Assembly (NCBI RefSeq): GCF_013376045.1 | Contig: NZ_JABMJG010000015.1 | Location: 23,748-87,747, forward strand | DNA length: 64,000 bases | Direction of reading: 5' to 3' | DNA from: Variovorax sp. SG517 | GTDB taxonomy: Bacteria > Pseudomonadota > Gammaproteobacteria > Burkholderiales > Burkholderiaceae_C | Shown: in pieces, positions 8,090 to 16,424 of the stretch | Layout: every line of letters starts with the position of its first letter | Numbering within the stretch: the first letter of the stretch is position 1 | Translations under genes and position numbers: made by a program | Notes under the pieces: generated by a model | Databases searched by the model: none | Seen by the model: only the letters and a program-made list of their open reading frames with translations | Told to the model about the DNA's origin: nothing

Positions 8090-9802
8090 ATGAGAAAAAG
8101 CGTACGTCGAGACAACCGCCGGCTGCCCCAGCTGCGGCAAGTTTGCATTGCTGCCCTCACGGCGGCCTTCGGCTCCGCGCAAGCGGCGGAATTCGATACC
8201 GGCACGGAGCTTAAGCTGCGGTGGGACAACACCGTCAAGTACAGCGCTGCCTGGCGCCTCGCAAAGCCCTCGCCGGCCCTCAGCGGGCCCGCCAACCCGA
8301 ACGGCGACGATGGAGATCTGAACTTCGCCAAAGGCATGGTGTCCAATCGTGTGGACCTGCTGTCGGAATTCGACCTTAGCTATCGCGACTTCGGTTTTCG
8401 CGCGAGCGCGACGGCGTGGTTCGACGAGCTGTATCGCCGCGGAACCGACAACACGTCCCCTGCGACGTCGAACACTCGCCCAAACAACACTTTCGATCCG
8501 GCCACGGCGACCCTGCACGGCAAGAAGGCCGAATTGATGGACGCCTTCGTGTTCGGCCAAACCGAACTCGGCGACGGCCGCCTGCTGAGCTTCCGGCTCG
8601 GGCGGCATGCGTTGCTCTATGGGGAAAGCCTGTTCTTCGGCAACAACGGCATTGCCGGCACCCAAGGCCCCACCGACGTGATCAAAGCACTTCAGGTGCC
8701 GTCGTCTCAAGCCAAGGAAGTTTTCATGCCGGTCAACCAACTGTCGGCGCAACTGCAGCTGAATCCGAGCGTGACCCTGGGCGGCTACTACCAGTTCGAA
8801 TGGAGGCGCAATCGAACGCCGGCTGTAGGCAGTTTCCTTTCCGCCGCGGACTTCCTGGACACGGGCGGTCACAGGATTCTGCGCGGAGCGCCGCTGGTGC
8901 CTGGCGGTGGTCCGCAAGTCCTTAACCGCACCGCCGACGTCGAAGCTTCCGATTCGGGGCAGTTCGGTGCCCAGTTGAAGTGGCGGCCGGATTTCGTGGA
9001 TGCGGACGTCGGGTTCTACTTCACCCGATCCAACGGCAAGAACGCCATCACCCACGCGCGCCCCGCAGCTATCCCGGCCGTGGGCGTGGTCGATCCGTCG
9101 ATCTTCAATCCGACCACCGGCCAGGTGGGGACGTACTCGCTGGTGTTTCCCGAAGGGATCAAGACCTTCGGCGCCAGCGTCAACACAACGCTCGGCCCCG
9201 TCAACCTGGGGGCGGAAGCCTCGGTACGTTTCAACTCCCCACTGGTGACTGCGGCCGCACCCGTGCTGCCCGGTGAAGTCGCGGTCACCGGCGGCAGAGG
9301 GGCATTGTTCCCGGTGGGGAAATCTGCCCATATGCAGGTTTCCGCGATCTACGTTGCGCCGCGGACGTCCGTATGGGACAGCGCAACGCTGATGACCGAG
9401 ATCGCTTGGAACCGGCGCCTCAGCGTGAAACGCAACCCTGGCCTGATTGACCCGAACACCACGCGCGACGCCACCGCCGTCAGGGTCTCGTTCGAGCCAA
9501 CCTATTTGCAGGTCATTCCCGGCCTGGACATCTCGGTGCCCATCAGCATCGGCTACGGGCTGTCTGGACGCTCCTCGGTGGTGCCCGCCTTCAGCGTGTA
9601 CCACGGCGGCAACGTTTCCATCGGCATCAACGCCGAGTACCAGAAGCTCTGGAAGTTCGGTCTCAGCTACGTGCAGTTCACTGGCGCCACCAAGCCCGTC
9701 ACGGTGGCGGACGGCCGTTCTCCCTCGGGCCTGGTTTACACCTTCGGCCAGCCCCTGGCTGACCGGAAATTCATCGCCATCAATGTCCAACGCTCGTTCT
9801 AA
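8090..9802 (+). CDS. DUF1302-family outer-membrane protein
   Basis: This 570-residue protein begins with a signal peptide ending near SAQAAEF (cleavage about residue 32) and continues as an alternating polar/aromatic beta-barrel-like sequence ending in a terminal phenylalanine (VQRSF), a typical outer-membrane signal. Blocks such as LRWDNTVKYSAAWRL and GRHALLYGESLFFGNNGI identify DUF1302. The start at 8090 follows a good GGAGAAACC ribosome site. It is followed after nine bases by a DUF1329 gene, its usual partner. The pair, with YCF48 and RND proteins, is thought to form an envelope export system; the cargo is unknown. Confidence 0.9.
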   Translation: MRKSVRRDNRRLPQLRQVCIAALTAAFGSAQAAEFDTGTELKLRWDNTVKYSAAWRLAKPSPALSGPANPNGDDGDLNFAKGMVSNRVDLLSEFDLSYRDFGFRASATAWFDELYRRGTDNTSPATSNTRPNNTFDPATATLHGKKAELMDAFVFGQTELGDGRLLSFRLGRHALLYGESLFFGNNGIAGTQGPTDVIKALQVPSSQAKEVFMPVNQLSAQLQLNPSVTLGGYYQFEWRRNRTPAVGSFLSAADFLDTGGHRILRGAPLVPGGGPQVLNRTADVEASDSGQFGAQLKWRPDFVDADVGFYFTRSNGKNAITHARPAAIPAVGVVDPSIFNPTTGQVGTYSLVFPEGIKTFGASVNTTLGPVNLGAEASVRFNSPLVTAAAPVLPGEVAVTGGRGALFPVGKSAHMQVSAIYVAPRTSVWDSATLMTEIAWNRRLSVKRNPGLIDPNTTRDATAVRVSFEPTYLQVIPGLDISVPISIGYGLSGRSSVVPAFSVYHGGNVSIGINAEYQKLWKFGLSYVQFTGATKPVTVADGRSPSGLVYTFGQPLADRKFIAINVQRSF

Positions 9803-9811
9803 GGAGACTTC

Positions 9812-11146
9812 ATGCTGAAGAAGATTTCACAAGGCACCGCTGTCATCACTCTGCTGGCAGCAGCCGGCATAGCGAATGCCGGCGTCTCGGGAGACGAGGC
9901 CGCGAAGCTGAAGACGACGTTGACGCCGCTGGGCGCCGAACGGTCCGGTAATGCCGCGGGAACGATCCCTCCTTGGGACGGCGGCCTCACCAAAGTCGCC
10001 AAGCCGGGCGAGCCGGTGGCCGACCAGTTCTCCGACAAGCCGATCCTGACACTGACCGCCGCGAATTTCGAGCAGTATCAAGCCAACCTCGCGGAGGGCA
10101 CGATGGCCATGTTCAAGAAGCACTCAGACTTCCGGATGCAGGTCTACAAGACACAGCGCACCGCGGCGGCGCCGCAATGGGTCTACGACAACACATTCCG
10201 TAACGCGACGGGGGCCAAGAGCACCCAGGGCGGTATCTCCGTCTCCGGCGTGTACGGCGGCATTCCCTTTCCCATCCCAAAGACCGGGACCGAGGCGATG
10301 TGGAACCACCTTTTGGCCTACCAGGGCGAAGCCACGCGAATCCATTTCCGTGCCTGGATGGTCGAAGCCAACGGCAAGCGCGTTCTGGCCAGCGAGGGCA
10401 TCACCGAGCGCCAGTACCCATACTACGATCCCGAATCCAATCTCGAAAAGTCCGATGGCGTGGCCGGGCTGTCGCGCAATCTCCAGGTCGCGCCGCCATT
10501 CAAAGCCGGCGAACAGATCCTGGTGAGGGAACCACTCGACCAGGTCGGCATCGGCCGCCAATCATGGCAATACCTCGTCGGCCAGCGGCGCGTTCGGCGG
10601 GCGCCCAACATCGGATACGACACGCCGAACCTCGTCACGTCGGGCACCACGATCTTCGACGAGGTCGCCATGTTCAACGGCGCGATGGACCGCTACGAAT
10701 GGACGCTGGTGGGAAAGAAGGAGATCTTCATCCCCTACAACCGCAATCGCTTGTTTCTGGCGCCGGACACCGATGCGCTGACACCCAAGTTCGTCAACCC
10801 CGACCTTTCACGCTGGGAACTTCACCGCGTGTGGATCGTGGAGGCGAACCTCGGGTCCGGCAAGCGGCACGTTTATGCCAAGCGCCGCTTCTACATTGAC
10901 GAAGATACTTGGGGCGTGATGCTGGCCGAAGCCTACGACGCTCAGGGGCAGTTGTGGCGCTATTCCGAGAACGTGCCTTTCGCCGCAGGCAATCCGGGAC
11001 AGGGCTGGGCCGGCGAACTGCAGTTCAACATGCTCGACGGCAGCTATGTTTCCACCATCACCATGGTGGAGCCTTTCCGCACGGTGGCCAAGAAGTCGGC
11101 CACGTACTTCTCGCCCGAGGCATTGGCGGGGTCGAGCGCTCGCTGA
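9812..11146 (+). CDS. DUF1329-family outer-membrane lipid-sorting-like protein
   Basis: The 444-residue product has a clear signal peptide (AVITLLAAAGIANA, cleavage about residue 23) and the DUF1329 body, which resembles the LolA/LolB lipoprotein-carrier fold. Typical segments are LTPLGAERSGNAAGTIPPWDG near the start and RRFYIDEDTWGVMLAEAYD in the C-terminal third. The start is supported by AAGGAGAC seven bases upstream. It lies directly behind the DUF1302 gene in the same operon and probably acts in the periplasm or outer-membrane inner leaflet with the DUF1302 barrel and the RND transporter encoded across the operator region. Confidence 0.9.
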   Translation: MLKKISQGTAVITLLAAAGIANAGVSGDEAAKLKTTLTPLGAERSGNAAGTIPPWDGGLTKVAKPGEPVADQFSDKPILTLTAANFEQYQANLAEGTMAMFKKHSDFRMQVYKTQRTAAAPQWVYDNTFRNATGAKSTQGGISVSGVYGGIPFPIPKTGTEAMWNHLLAYQGEATRIHFRAWMVEANGKRVLASEGITERQYPYYDPESNLEKSDGVAGLSRNLQVAPPFKAGEQILVREPLDQVGIGRQSWQYLVGQRRVRRAPNIGYDTPNLVTSGTTIFDEVAMFNGAMDRYEWTLVGKKEIFIPYNRNRLFLAPDTDALTPKFVNPDLSRWELHRVWIVEANLGSGKRHVYAKRRFYIDEDTWGVMLAEAYDAQGQLWRYSENVPFAAGNPGQGWAGELQFNMLDGSYVSTITMVEPFRTVAKKSATYFSPEALAGSSAR

Positions 11147-11197
11147 GGAAGCCGATTCACATTCACGCCGCTCAATTCCGTTACCTCAAGGAGGACA

Positions 11198-12178
11198 ATG
11201 ACGGAAGCAAAGCGCGACAGCGCAGGCAGTCTTCACCTGCCCGCACGCACCATTCCAATTCCCGCGCACGTCAGTCCTGAAGCGCAGCGGGCCCTGGCTC
11301 AGCCGTGGTCGGAGCGTTGGAATGGCCCGCCGTCGCAGACCTGGCGGGCGGCGGCGCCTCATCGTGAAGCGGGACGCCGCATGGGCGGAGCTGTTCCGCG
11401 CGCCCCCTTCCCTGGTAGCATCGATTCACACCGCGTGCAGGAAGCGGCCGTCTTCGAATTGAGCCCCGATGCAATCCCAGCCGAGAAGCAGGACCAGGCG
11501 ATCCTGTATTTGCACGGAGGAGCCTATGTGATGGGTGGCGGCGAGCTGGCCGCGAAGGCAGCGCAGATGTTCGCCACGCTGAGCGGCACCCGGGTCTTTT
11601 CGCTCGATTACCGCATGCCGCCCGATCATCCATATCCCGCTGCCATCGACGATATGGTCGCAGCCTATCGCGAGGTGCTGACGCGGTATGCGCCAGGGAA
11701 CGTGGTGGTGGCCGGTGTCTCGGCGGGCGGCGGACTGGCGGCGGCGGGTATCCTGAAGCTGCGCGATCTGGGTCTGCCCCAGCCTGCCGGCGCGATCCTA
11801 CTGACGCCGGAAGCGGATCTGACCGAAAGCGGAGACGGCTTTGAAACCAATCGCGGAGTCGACGTCGTCCTGCGCGAGGGGCTGACTGCGTCGATCCTGC
11901 TTTATGCATTCGGCCATGACCTGCGCGATCCGTACCTGTCGCCGCTGTTCGGCGACTTCAGCCGGGGTTTCCCGCCGACGCTGCTGGTTTCCGGCACGCG
12001 CGATCAGTTTCTCTCCAACACCGTTCGCTTGCATCGTTTCCTTCGCAAGGCCGGAATCAGGGCCGATCTGCGCGTCTTTGAGGCGATGCCACGCGGCCGC
12101 TTCTCCGGCGCGCCGGAGGACGTGGAGTCGATGGCCGAACAGCTGCGATTCGTCGATGAGGTGCTGGGGCAAGGCTGA
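11198..12178 (+). CDS. HSL-type (alpha/beta hydrolase fold-3) esterase, catalytic histidine replaced
   Basis: The 326-residue protein belongs to the hormone-sensitive-lipase esterases: oxyanion motif HGG at 106-108, nucleophile Ser175 in GVSAGG and acid Asp269 in VSGTRDQF. In this family the histidine normally sits in an xMPHG segment near the end. Here that segment reads EAMPRGRFSG, with Arg299 in the histidine position (codon CGC at 12092). No other histidine is well placed, so the enzyme may be inactive or altered. AAGGAGGA precedes the ATG. It is the last gene of the FAH-DUF1302-DUF1329 operon. Confidence 0.85.
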   Translation: MTEAKRDSAGSLHLPARTIPIPAHVSPEAQRALAQPWSERWNGPPSQTWRAAAPHREAGRRMGGAVPRAPFPGSIDSHRVQEAAVFELSPDAIPAEKQDQAILYLHGGAYVMGGGELAAKAAQMFATLSGTRVFSLDYRMPPDHPYPAAIDDMVAAYREVLTRYAPGNVVVAGVSAGGGLAAAGILKLRDLGLPQPAGAILLTPEADLTESGDGFETNRGVDVVLREGLTASILLYAFGHDLRDPYLSPLFGDFSRGFPPTLLVSGTRDQFLSNTVRLHRFLRKAGIRADLRVFEAMPRGRFSGAPEDVESMAEQLRFVDEVLGQG

Positions 12179-12209
12179 CGAGGCTCGGAACGCTCGTGTG
12201 TGACGGCGT

Positions 12210-12330
12210 GGCGCTGCGCGCAGTTCTGGAGGAGCTGTATCGGCTGCGAATCGCGGCGCGTCTTCGTCACGCTGATCCGCCCGCTGGGCGATTTCGATCT
12301 GGTCGAGGAAGCTGCACCACCACCGTGCCG
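12210..12330 (+). pseudogene. Fragment of an ECF-type sigma factor gene
   Basis: A short plus-strand stretch reads AVLEELYR and, one frame over, ESRRVFVTLIRPLGDFDLVEEA. This is the start of sigma-70 region 2 in ECF sigma factors with the YRxESRRVxATLIRLLGDFDLAEEA pattern. Only about 35 residues remain before the sequence changes to a GntR-like fragment, so it is debris. Confidence 0.55.
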
Positions 12331-12488
12331 TTGGCCGGACAGGTCACCGACGCCTTGCGCGCCGCGATCCGCACAGGTCATCTGCCGCGCGGCGAGCGGC
12401 TGAGCGCGCCCGAGGTGGCGCGGCGCATAGGCGTCTCGCGCCCCCGCGCGCGAGGCGATGCTGATGCTCGAGCGCGAGGGTTATCGAC
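12325..12488 (+). pseudogene. Fragment of a GntR-family regulator gene
   Basis: The plus strand encodes PLAGQVTDALRAAIRTGHLP, then GERLSAPEVARRIGVSR and, after a one-base shift, PAREAMLMLEREGYRR. This is the winged helix-turn-helix of a GntR regulator with its usual PVREAL-type helix. The effector-binding domain is missing; the sequence runs into the end of the convergent amidohydrolase gene. It may be the ruined regulator of a neighbouring operon. Confidence 0.7.
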
Positions 12489-13869
12489 GTGCCTGCTGAG
12501 CCAGCCGCCGCCCGACGACGCGACGCACGACATGGCGCTTCAACCCGGCCAGAATCCCGCGTTTGTTCAGCTGTTGGAAAAGGCGCTCTCCTGAAGACAG
12601 CAGGCGATCGGCGACCTCATCGAGATCGACGCCCAACAACTCGTGGTCACGCTTGCGCCATTGGCCTGCGATCATGACTGCTTCGATGTTCGCGATGCTA
12701 GCGTGCAGTGCCGCGGCTACCGCGTCGTGGGCCGGCCAAAGATTCAAAGCAGTCGCATCGACTACCGCCAAGTCGGCCTGCATCCCAGGCAGGAGGCGGC
12801 CGACATCTTCAGACAAGCCCAGCGCGCGTGCGCCCTCCACCGTGGCCCAAGACAGGACTTGCTTGCTGGTAATCGTTGCTTTCCCGGCACCGGCTCCCGT
12901 GAGTTGGCGTTGCATCAGGTGATCCATTCCGCGCTGATGCGCCGCAGCTATGCGCGCGGCAAGCAGGATTTCGCTGGAAACGACGGTGTCAGCGTCCGTT
13001 CCGAGCGATGGTGCGGACCCTAGTTTCAGCAGCCGTCCGGTGATCGGGATGCCATGTCCTTGGCCGAGCTCATTCTCGGGGGTGATGGTGAAGCTGGCTC
13101 CCGCGTCCACAAAGGTCTTAAGCCATTCGTCGCTGAGGTCTGCGCCGTGCACGATGTTTGTGCGCGGTCCGATCAGGCGCGCGTCGCGTACCGCCGCCCA
13201 TGCCGGACTGGGCTGGCCGCCGCTTTGGTGCATGGACACGACGAGGCCGCGCTCGTTAGCGGCGCGGAAGTCGGCAAGCGCCACCGCCGGTGTCGAATAC
13301 TGCGGCCCTTTGATCGCCATTCCCAGGGCGAGAAGTCGGTGGCGGCGGATCGGCCCGTTCAGCAGCGCATCGATTTCGCTCAGCGGATGAGGCGCATCAG
13401 CCGCCGAATGGGAAGTTCCGTGCATGAAAACCGCACGGATGCGCGCATCCACCAACCCTTGCACAGCTTGCGTCGCATGGTCCGGGGACTGCGTGTTGTG
13501 GCACCAGTCACCCAGCGTTGTGACACCACAGTTGATCTGGTTCAGTGCGCCCGCGAACGTGGCGATGCGCATGTCCTCGGGCGCATAGCGTCCCGCCACG
13601 CCTCCATGCATGTTGGACAGGTAATCGACCAGCGTCCAGTCCGCGCCCACGCCGCGCAGCGCGGTTTGCCACGTGTGCAGGTGCGCGTTGATTAGGCCAG
13701 GTATGACGATCCGGCCCCGCAGGTCGGCAACCTCGGCACCGTCCGAGGGGAGGTCCTCGCCGATCGCGGCGATCCGATCGCCTTCGATGAGGATGTCGAT
13801 CGCCTCGACGTCGGGCCGGCCGGCGGCCATGGTGATGACCTGCGCGCCAGTGAGAAGCAGCGGTTTCAT
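12481..13869 (-). CDS. Amidohydrolase-superfamily protein, Trz/Atz/cytosine deaminase-like
   Basis: The 462-residue enzyme has the metal-dependent TIM-barrel pattern: His63 and His65 in NAHLHTWQ, His214 in VSMHQSGG, His241 in IVHGADLS and Asp292 in LGTDADTV. The family deaminates or hydrolyses ring C-N bonds (triazines, cytosine, guanine, hydantoin-like rings). It is the last gene of a minus-strand operon, its ATG overlapping the stop of the FAD monooxygenase by ATGA. That context suggests action on a hydroxylated nitrogenous ring or lactam, but this is inference. The C-terminal tail (QQLNKRGILAGLKRHVVRR onward) is long and basic. Confidence 0.85.
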   Translation of the reverse strand: MKPLLLTGAQVITMAAGRPDVEAIDILIEGDRIAAIGEDLPSDGAEVADLRGRIVIPGLINAHLHTWQTALRGVGADWTLVDYLSNMHGGVAGRYAPEDMRIATFAGALNQINCGVTTLGDWCHNTQSPDHATQAVQGLVDARIRAVFMHGTSHSAADAPHPLSEIDALLNGPIRRHRLLALGMAIKGPQYSTPAVALADFRAANERGLVVSMHQSGGQPSPAWAAVRDARLIGPRTNIVHGADLSDEWLKTFVDAGASFTITPENELGQGHGIPITGRLLKLGSAPSLGTDADTVVSSEILLAARIAAAHQRGMDHLMQRQLTGAGAGKATITSKQVLSWATVEGARALGLSEDVGRLLPGMQADLAVVDATALNLWPAHDAVAAALHASIANIEAVMIAGQWRKRDHELLGVDLDEVADRLLSSGERLFQQLNKRGILAGLKRHVVRRVVGRRLAQQARR

Positions 13870-15461
13870 TTCACGAATCCCATGTCAAATACTCCTGACG
13901 CTGACGCAGCGGGGAGGGACCGATCGAAGCGGGGTGTCATGGCTGCCGCTGCGGCAGCTGTGCCGGAGAGTAGGTCTTTCGTCGCGATATGGCCGATGTA
14001 GCCGTCCGGCCTGATCAGCATCAGAGTGTCGCCGGCCACGCCGTAGATTCGCTCGAACGAACGCAACGAGTCAATCAGCCCGACGTCTGCCACCGCGCCG
14101 TTTGCGCTGATCGCGACGCGCTTCAGCGCCGCGCCGCAGCTAGGCCACGGCAGCCGGGAGAGTTCGTGCGCCGCCCGCGGGCCATATGCGATCGCGGTGA
14201 AGTGCCCTCCCCTGAAGACTTCGAAGAGCCGCACCGGCGCGTCGTCGGCGAGCCGGCGCAGCGGTGCGTCCGGTGCACGGTCACCGGCGCGCAGCGTCCG
14301 CGTCACATCGCCGCTGCGGGCCAGGGGTCCACCCTGGTATGTGAGCCGTAGCTGATGTTCATCCTTGCCGCGGCGCAGACTCGACGGGTCGAGCTTGGCA
14401 ATGCCCTCGTATTTCCGCGTGGAAAGCCCGAGCACGCCTGCCGCAATCGGCTGCCGCTCGGCCTCGTAGGTGTCGAGCAGTTCCTGCGGTGCGCCCGCTA
14501 GGACCTGCGCAAGCTTCCAGCCGAGGTTGTACGCGTCCTGGATGCCGGTGTTGAGTCCTTGTGCTCCCGCGGGGGTGTGCACGTGCGCGGCATCGCCTGC
14601 GATGAAGACCCGGCCGCGCCTATAGCCTTCGGCCAGCCTGATGTTCGGCCTGAATACCGACTGCCACTGCATGCTGTTCAACTGCACGCGCGGATTCCGG
14701 ATCCGCGACTGGATTCGCTGAGCGATGGCGGGCAGCGCATCCGGCGGCGTTTCCTGCGGGGACAACCGGATCATCCATTGGAACATCTCGCTGTGCGGCA
14801 GAGGGCAAGCGCCGATAAACCGCCCTTTCGCGCCGGGCCAGATGTGCCAGCGGTCGCGGGAGAGCCCCGAGGTGGCGGCATCCACGATGAGGATGCGGTC
14901 CTCCTCATCTGTAGATCCGACAAAGCCCAGCCCGAGCTGTCTTCTGATCGCGCTCGAACCGCCATCGGCACCGACAAGGTAGCGCGCCGTGATCCGCTGC
15001 GGGCCATCCGGAGTCGAAAGCTCGCAGAGTACGCGATCCGGCTCCCGAGTGAATGACCGAAGCTCCTTGCGGTACTCGACGCTGCCGCCCAGCCGCTCGA
15101 ACGCTTCGTGGAGCGCCCGATCAATGCGAAACTGTGGGATCAGCCAGGTGTTGGGATACGGAACGTCGTCACTGGCCTCGCTCTGACTGAACATTCGCAA
15201 GGGGATGGTGAGGGGCCCCAAGTGGATGCCCATCTTGGGATAGAGGCTGCCTCCGCGCAGGACCTCTTGCAGCACGCCAAGGTCTTCGAATACCTCCATG
15301 CTGCGAGGCTGCACGCCTTTAGCGCGTGAGCCGCCGAATGCCTGGGCACCGCGGTCGATCATCCGGACGCTGATACCCCGACGTGCCAGGTCGATGGCCA
15401 GGGCGGTGCCGGTAGGTCCGGCACCGGCGATCAGAACGTCGGCGAATCCATGATCTTTCAT
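13866..15461 (-). CDS. FAD-dependent monooxygenase, PheA/TfdB type
   Basis: The 531-residue protein has the class A flavoprotein monooxygenase motifs: GAGPTG at 13-18 for FAD, YLVGADGGSSAIRRQLGL (DG motif) near 165, and GDAAHVHTPAGAQGLNTG (GD motif) near 290. The C-terminal part is the thioredoxin-like domain found in phenol hydroxylase relatives. Such enzymes hydroxylate aromatic rings using NAD(P)H and oxygen. It lies between an alpha/beta hydrolase and an amidohydrolase, with ATGA overlaps on both sides, so the three are translated from one message. Its ring substrate is not readable. Confidence 0.9.
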   Translation of the reverse strand: MKDHGFADVLIAGAGPTGTALAIDLARRGISVRMIDRGAQAFGGSRAKGVQPRSMEVFEDLGVLQEVLRGGSLYPKMGIHLGPLTIPLRMFSQSEASDDVPYPNTWLIPQFRIDRALHEAFERLGGSVEYRKELRSFTREPDRVLCELSTPDGPQRITARYLVGADGGSSAIRRQLGLGFVGSTDEEDRILIVDAATSGLSRDRWHIWPGAKGRFIGACPLPHSEMFQWMIRLSPQETPPDALPAIAQRIQSRIRNPRVQLNSMQWQSVFRPNIRLAEGYRRGRVFIAGDAAHVHTPAGAQGLNTGIQDAYNLGWKLAQVLAGAPQELLDTYEAERQPIAAGVLGLSTRKYEGIAKLDPSSLRRGKDEHQLRLTYQGGPLARSGDVTRTLRAGDRAPDAPLRRLADDAPVRLFEVFRGGHFTAIAYGPRAAHELSRLPWPSCGAALKRVAISANGAVADVGLIDSLRSFERIYGVAGDTLMLIRPDGYIGHIATKDLLSGTAAAAAAMTPRFDRSLPAASASGVFDMGFVK

Positions 15462-16297
15462 TGGGTGAGTCTTTCAGTCTGCTCAAAGGTTTTCAGGAAC
15501 CGAGCGGACGCGTCAGCGACCCACTGCGGTTGCTCCTCCGGCAGCAGGTGTCCCGCGTTGGGATGGACCAATTCCTGGGAGCCCCGGATGTCGCGTGCAA
15601 AGTGCTGGCCGCCGATCGATCGGCTTCGCAGCACGAGGGTTGGCGCGACAATGCCTCGGATCTCCGCGCTTCGGTCCGCGTGGTCGATGTTGACCATGTC
15701 CACCAGGGCCGAACGGTTGCCGGGAAGATTCGACAGCGCGTGAACCCGGTCGATCATGGCGTCGTCGACGATGTTCGAGCCGGGACTGACCAGCTTGCGC
15801 AGATTGCCGGCCACTGCGCTACGCGGCATCCATCGGCGCAGCAACGGCTTGAGCAACGGATTCCGCATGAGCTTGAAGGCAGCGGGCAGCGCCTTTTCCG
15901 GGTAGCCCGTTGCGTTAATGAGCACCAGCGCGGTCACGTTGTCCGGATGGTCCAGCGCAAGGTTCCAGGCGATGTTGCCCCCCAGCGAGTGGCCGACCAC
16001 GGCGTATTGAGGAACCCCGATCGCATCCATGAACCGGTGCACTGTCGCGGCGTAAGTGCGAATGCGGTAGTCGCGATCAGCGCGCGGGCCAGACAACCCG
16101 AATCCCGGCAGGTCAAGTCGGATGACGTCGCAGAACACGGACATCGCGGCCGACACCGCCCCCACGCTGTGCAGCGAGCCGCCGGAGCCGTGGACGACAA
16201 GTACCGGTGGCCCGGCACCGGCCCGCTTGTAGTGAATGCGCAGGCCGTCGACGGCTACGAAGCGGGAGTCCGGCTGCGGGAGAGTCCAGGTCGTCAT
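15458..16297 (-). CDS. Alpha/beta-fold hydrolase, first gene of the monooxygenase operon
   Basis: From ATG 16297 the product is 279 residues with VLVVHGSGGSLHS, the nucleophile elbow GHSLGG (Ser104) and the histidine in PNAGHLLPEE. The strand that normally carries the acid (LWGxxDxx) reads LVLRSRSIGGQHF and has no aspartate; another frame of the same DNA reads EADRS there, hinting at a double frameshift. Fold and position resemble meta-cleavage or enol-lactone hydrolases. The ATG lies only three bases from the core of candidate operator 3, so the mRNA may be leaderless or nearly so; an upstream in-frame ATG at 16363 would read through the operator. Confidence 0.8.
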   Translation of the reverse strand: MTTWTLPQPDSRFVAVDGLRIHYKRAGAGPPVLVVHGSGGSLHSVGAVSAAMSVFCDVIRLDLPGFGLSGPRADRDYRIRTYAATVHRFMDAIGVPQYAVVGHSLGGNIAWNLALDHPDNVTALVLINATGYPEKALPAAFKLMRNPLLKPLLRRWMPRSAVAGNLRKLVSPGSNIVDDAMIDRVHALSNLPGNRSALVDMVNIDHADRSAEIRGIVAPTLVLRSRSIGGQHFARDIRGSQELVHPNAGHLLPEEQPQWVADASARFLKTFEQTERLTQ

Positions 16298-16318
16298 ATT
16301 GGCTACATTGTATCCAAT
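16298..16318. promoter_or_regulatory. Candidate operator 3 (ATTGGCTAC-N3-GTATCCAAT)
   Basis: An inverted repeat with nine-base arms, one mismatch and a three-base centre touches the start codon of the hydrolase-monooxygenase-amidohydrolase operon. Its 15-base core is identical, in the other orientation, to the site at 6528-6542. A regulator bound here would cover the transcript start. Confidence 0.7.
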
Positions 16319-16424
16319 AATTAGACTGCCCTCAAGGCTCGAGTCACCCGGGAGAACCCCCACGGAGCCTCGTGCAACGGTATGTCAGCCAGCGCGTCCG
16401 GTATGGGAGGCGGGGCCTATCTCC

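Noticed and set aside
7967..9790. A 607-codon minus-strand frame opposite the DUF1302 gene
   Set aside because: It is the antisense of a well-supported outer-membrane gene and has no family features.
13866..16297. Naming the monooxygenase operon after a known pathway (gentisate, phenol, nicotinate)
   Set aside because: No ring-cleavage dioxygenase is present in the operon, and the families are too broad to fix the substrate.
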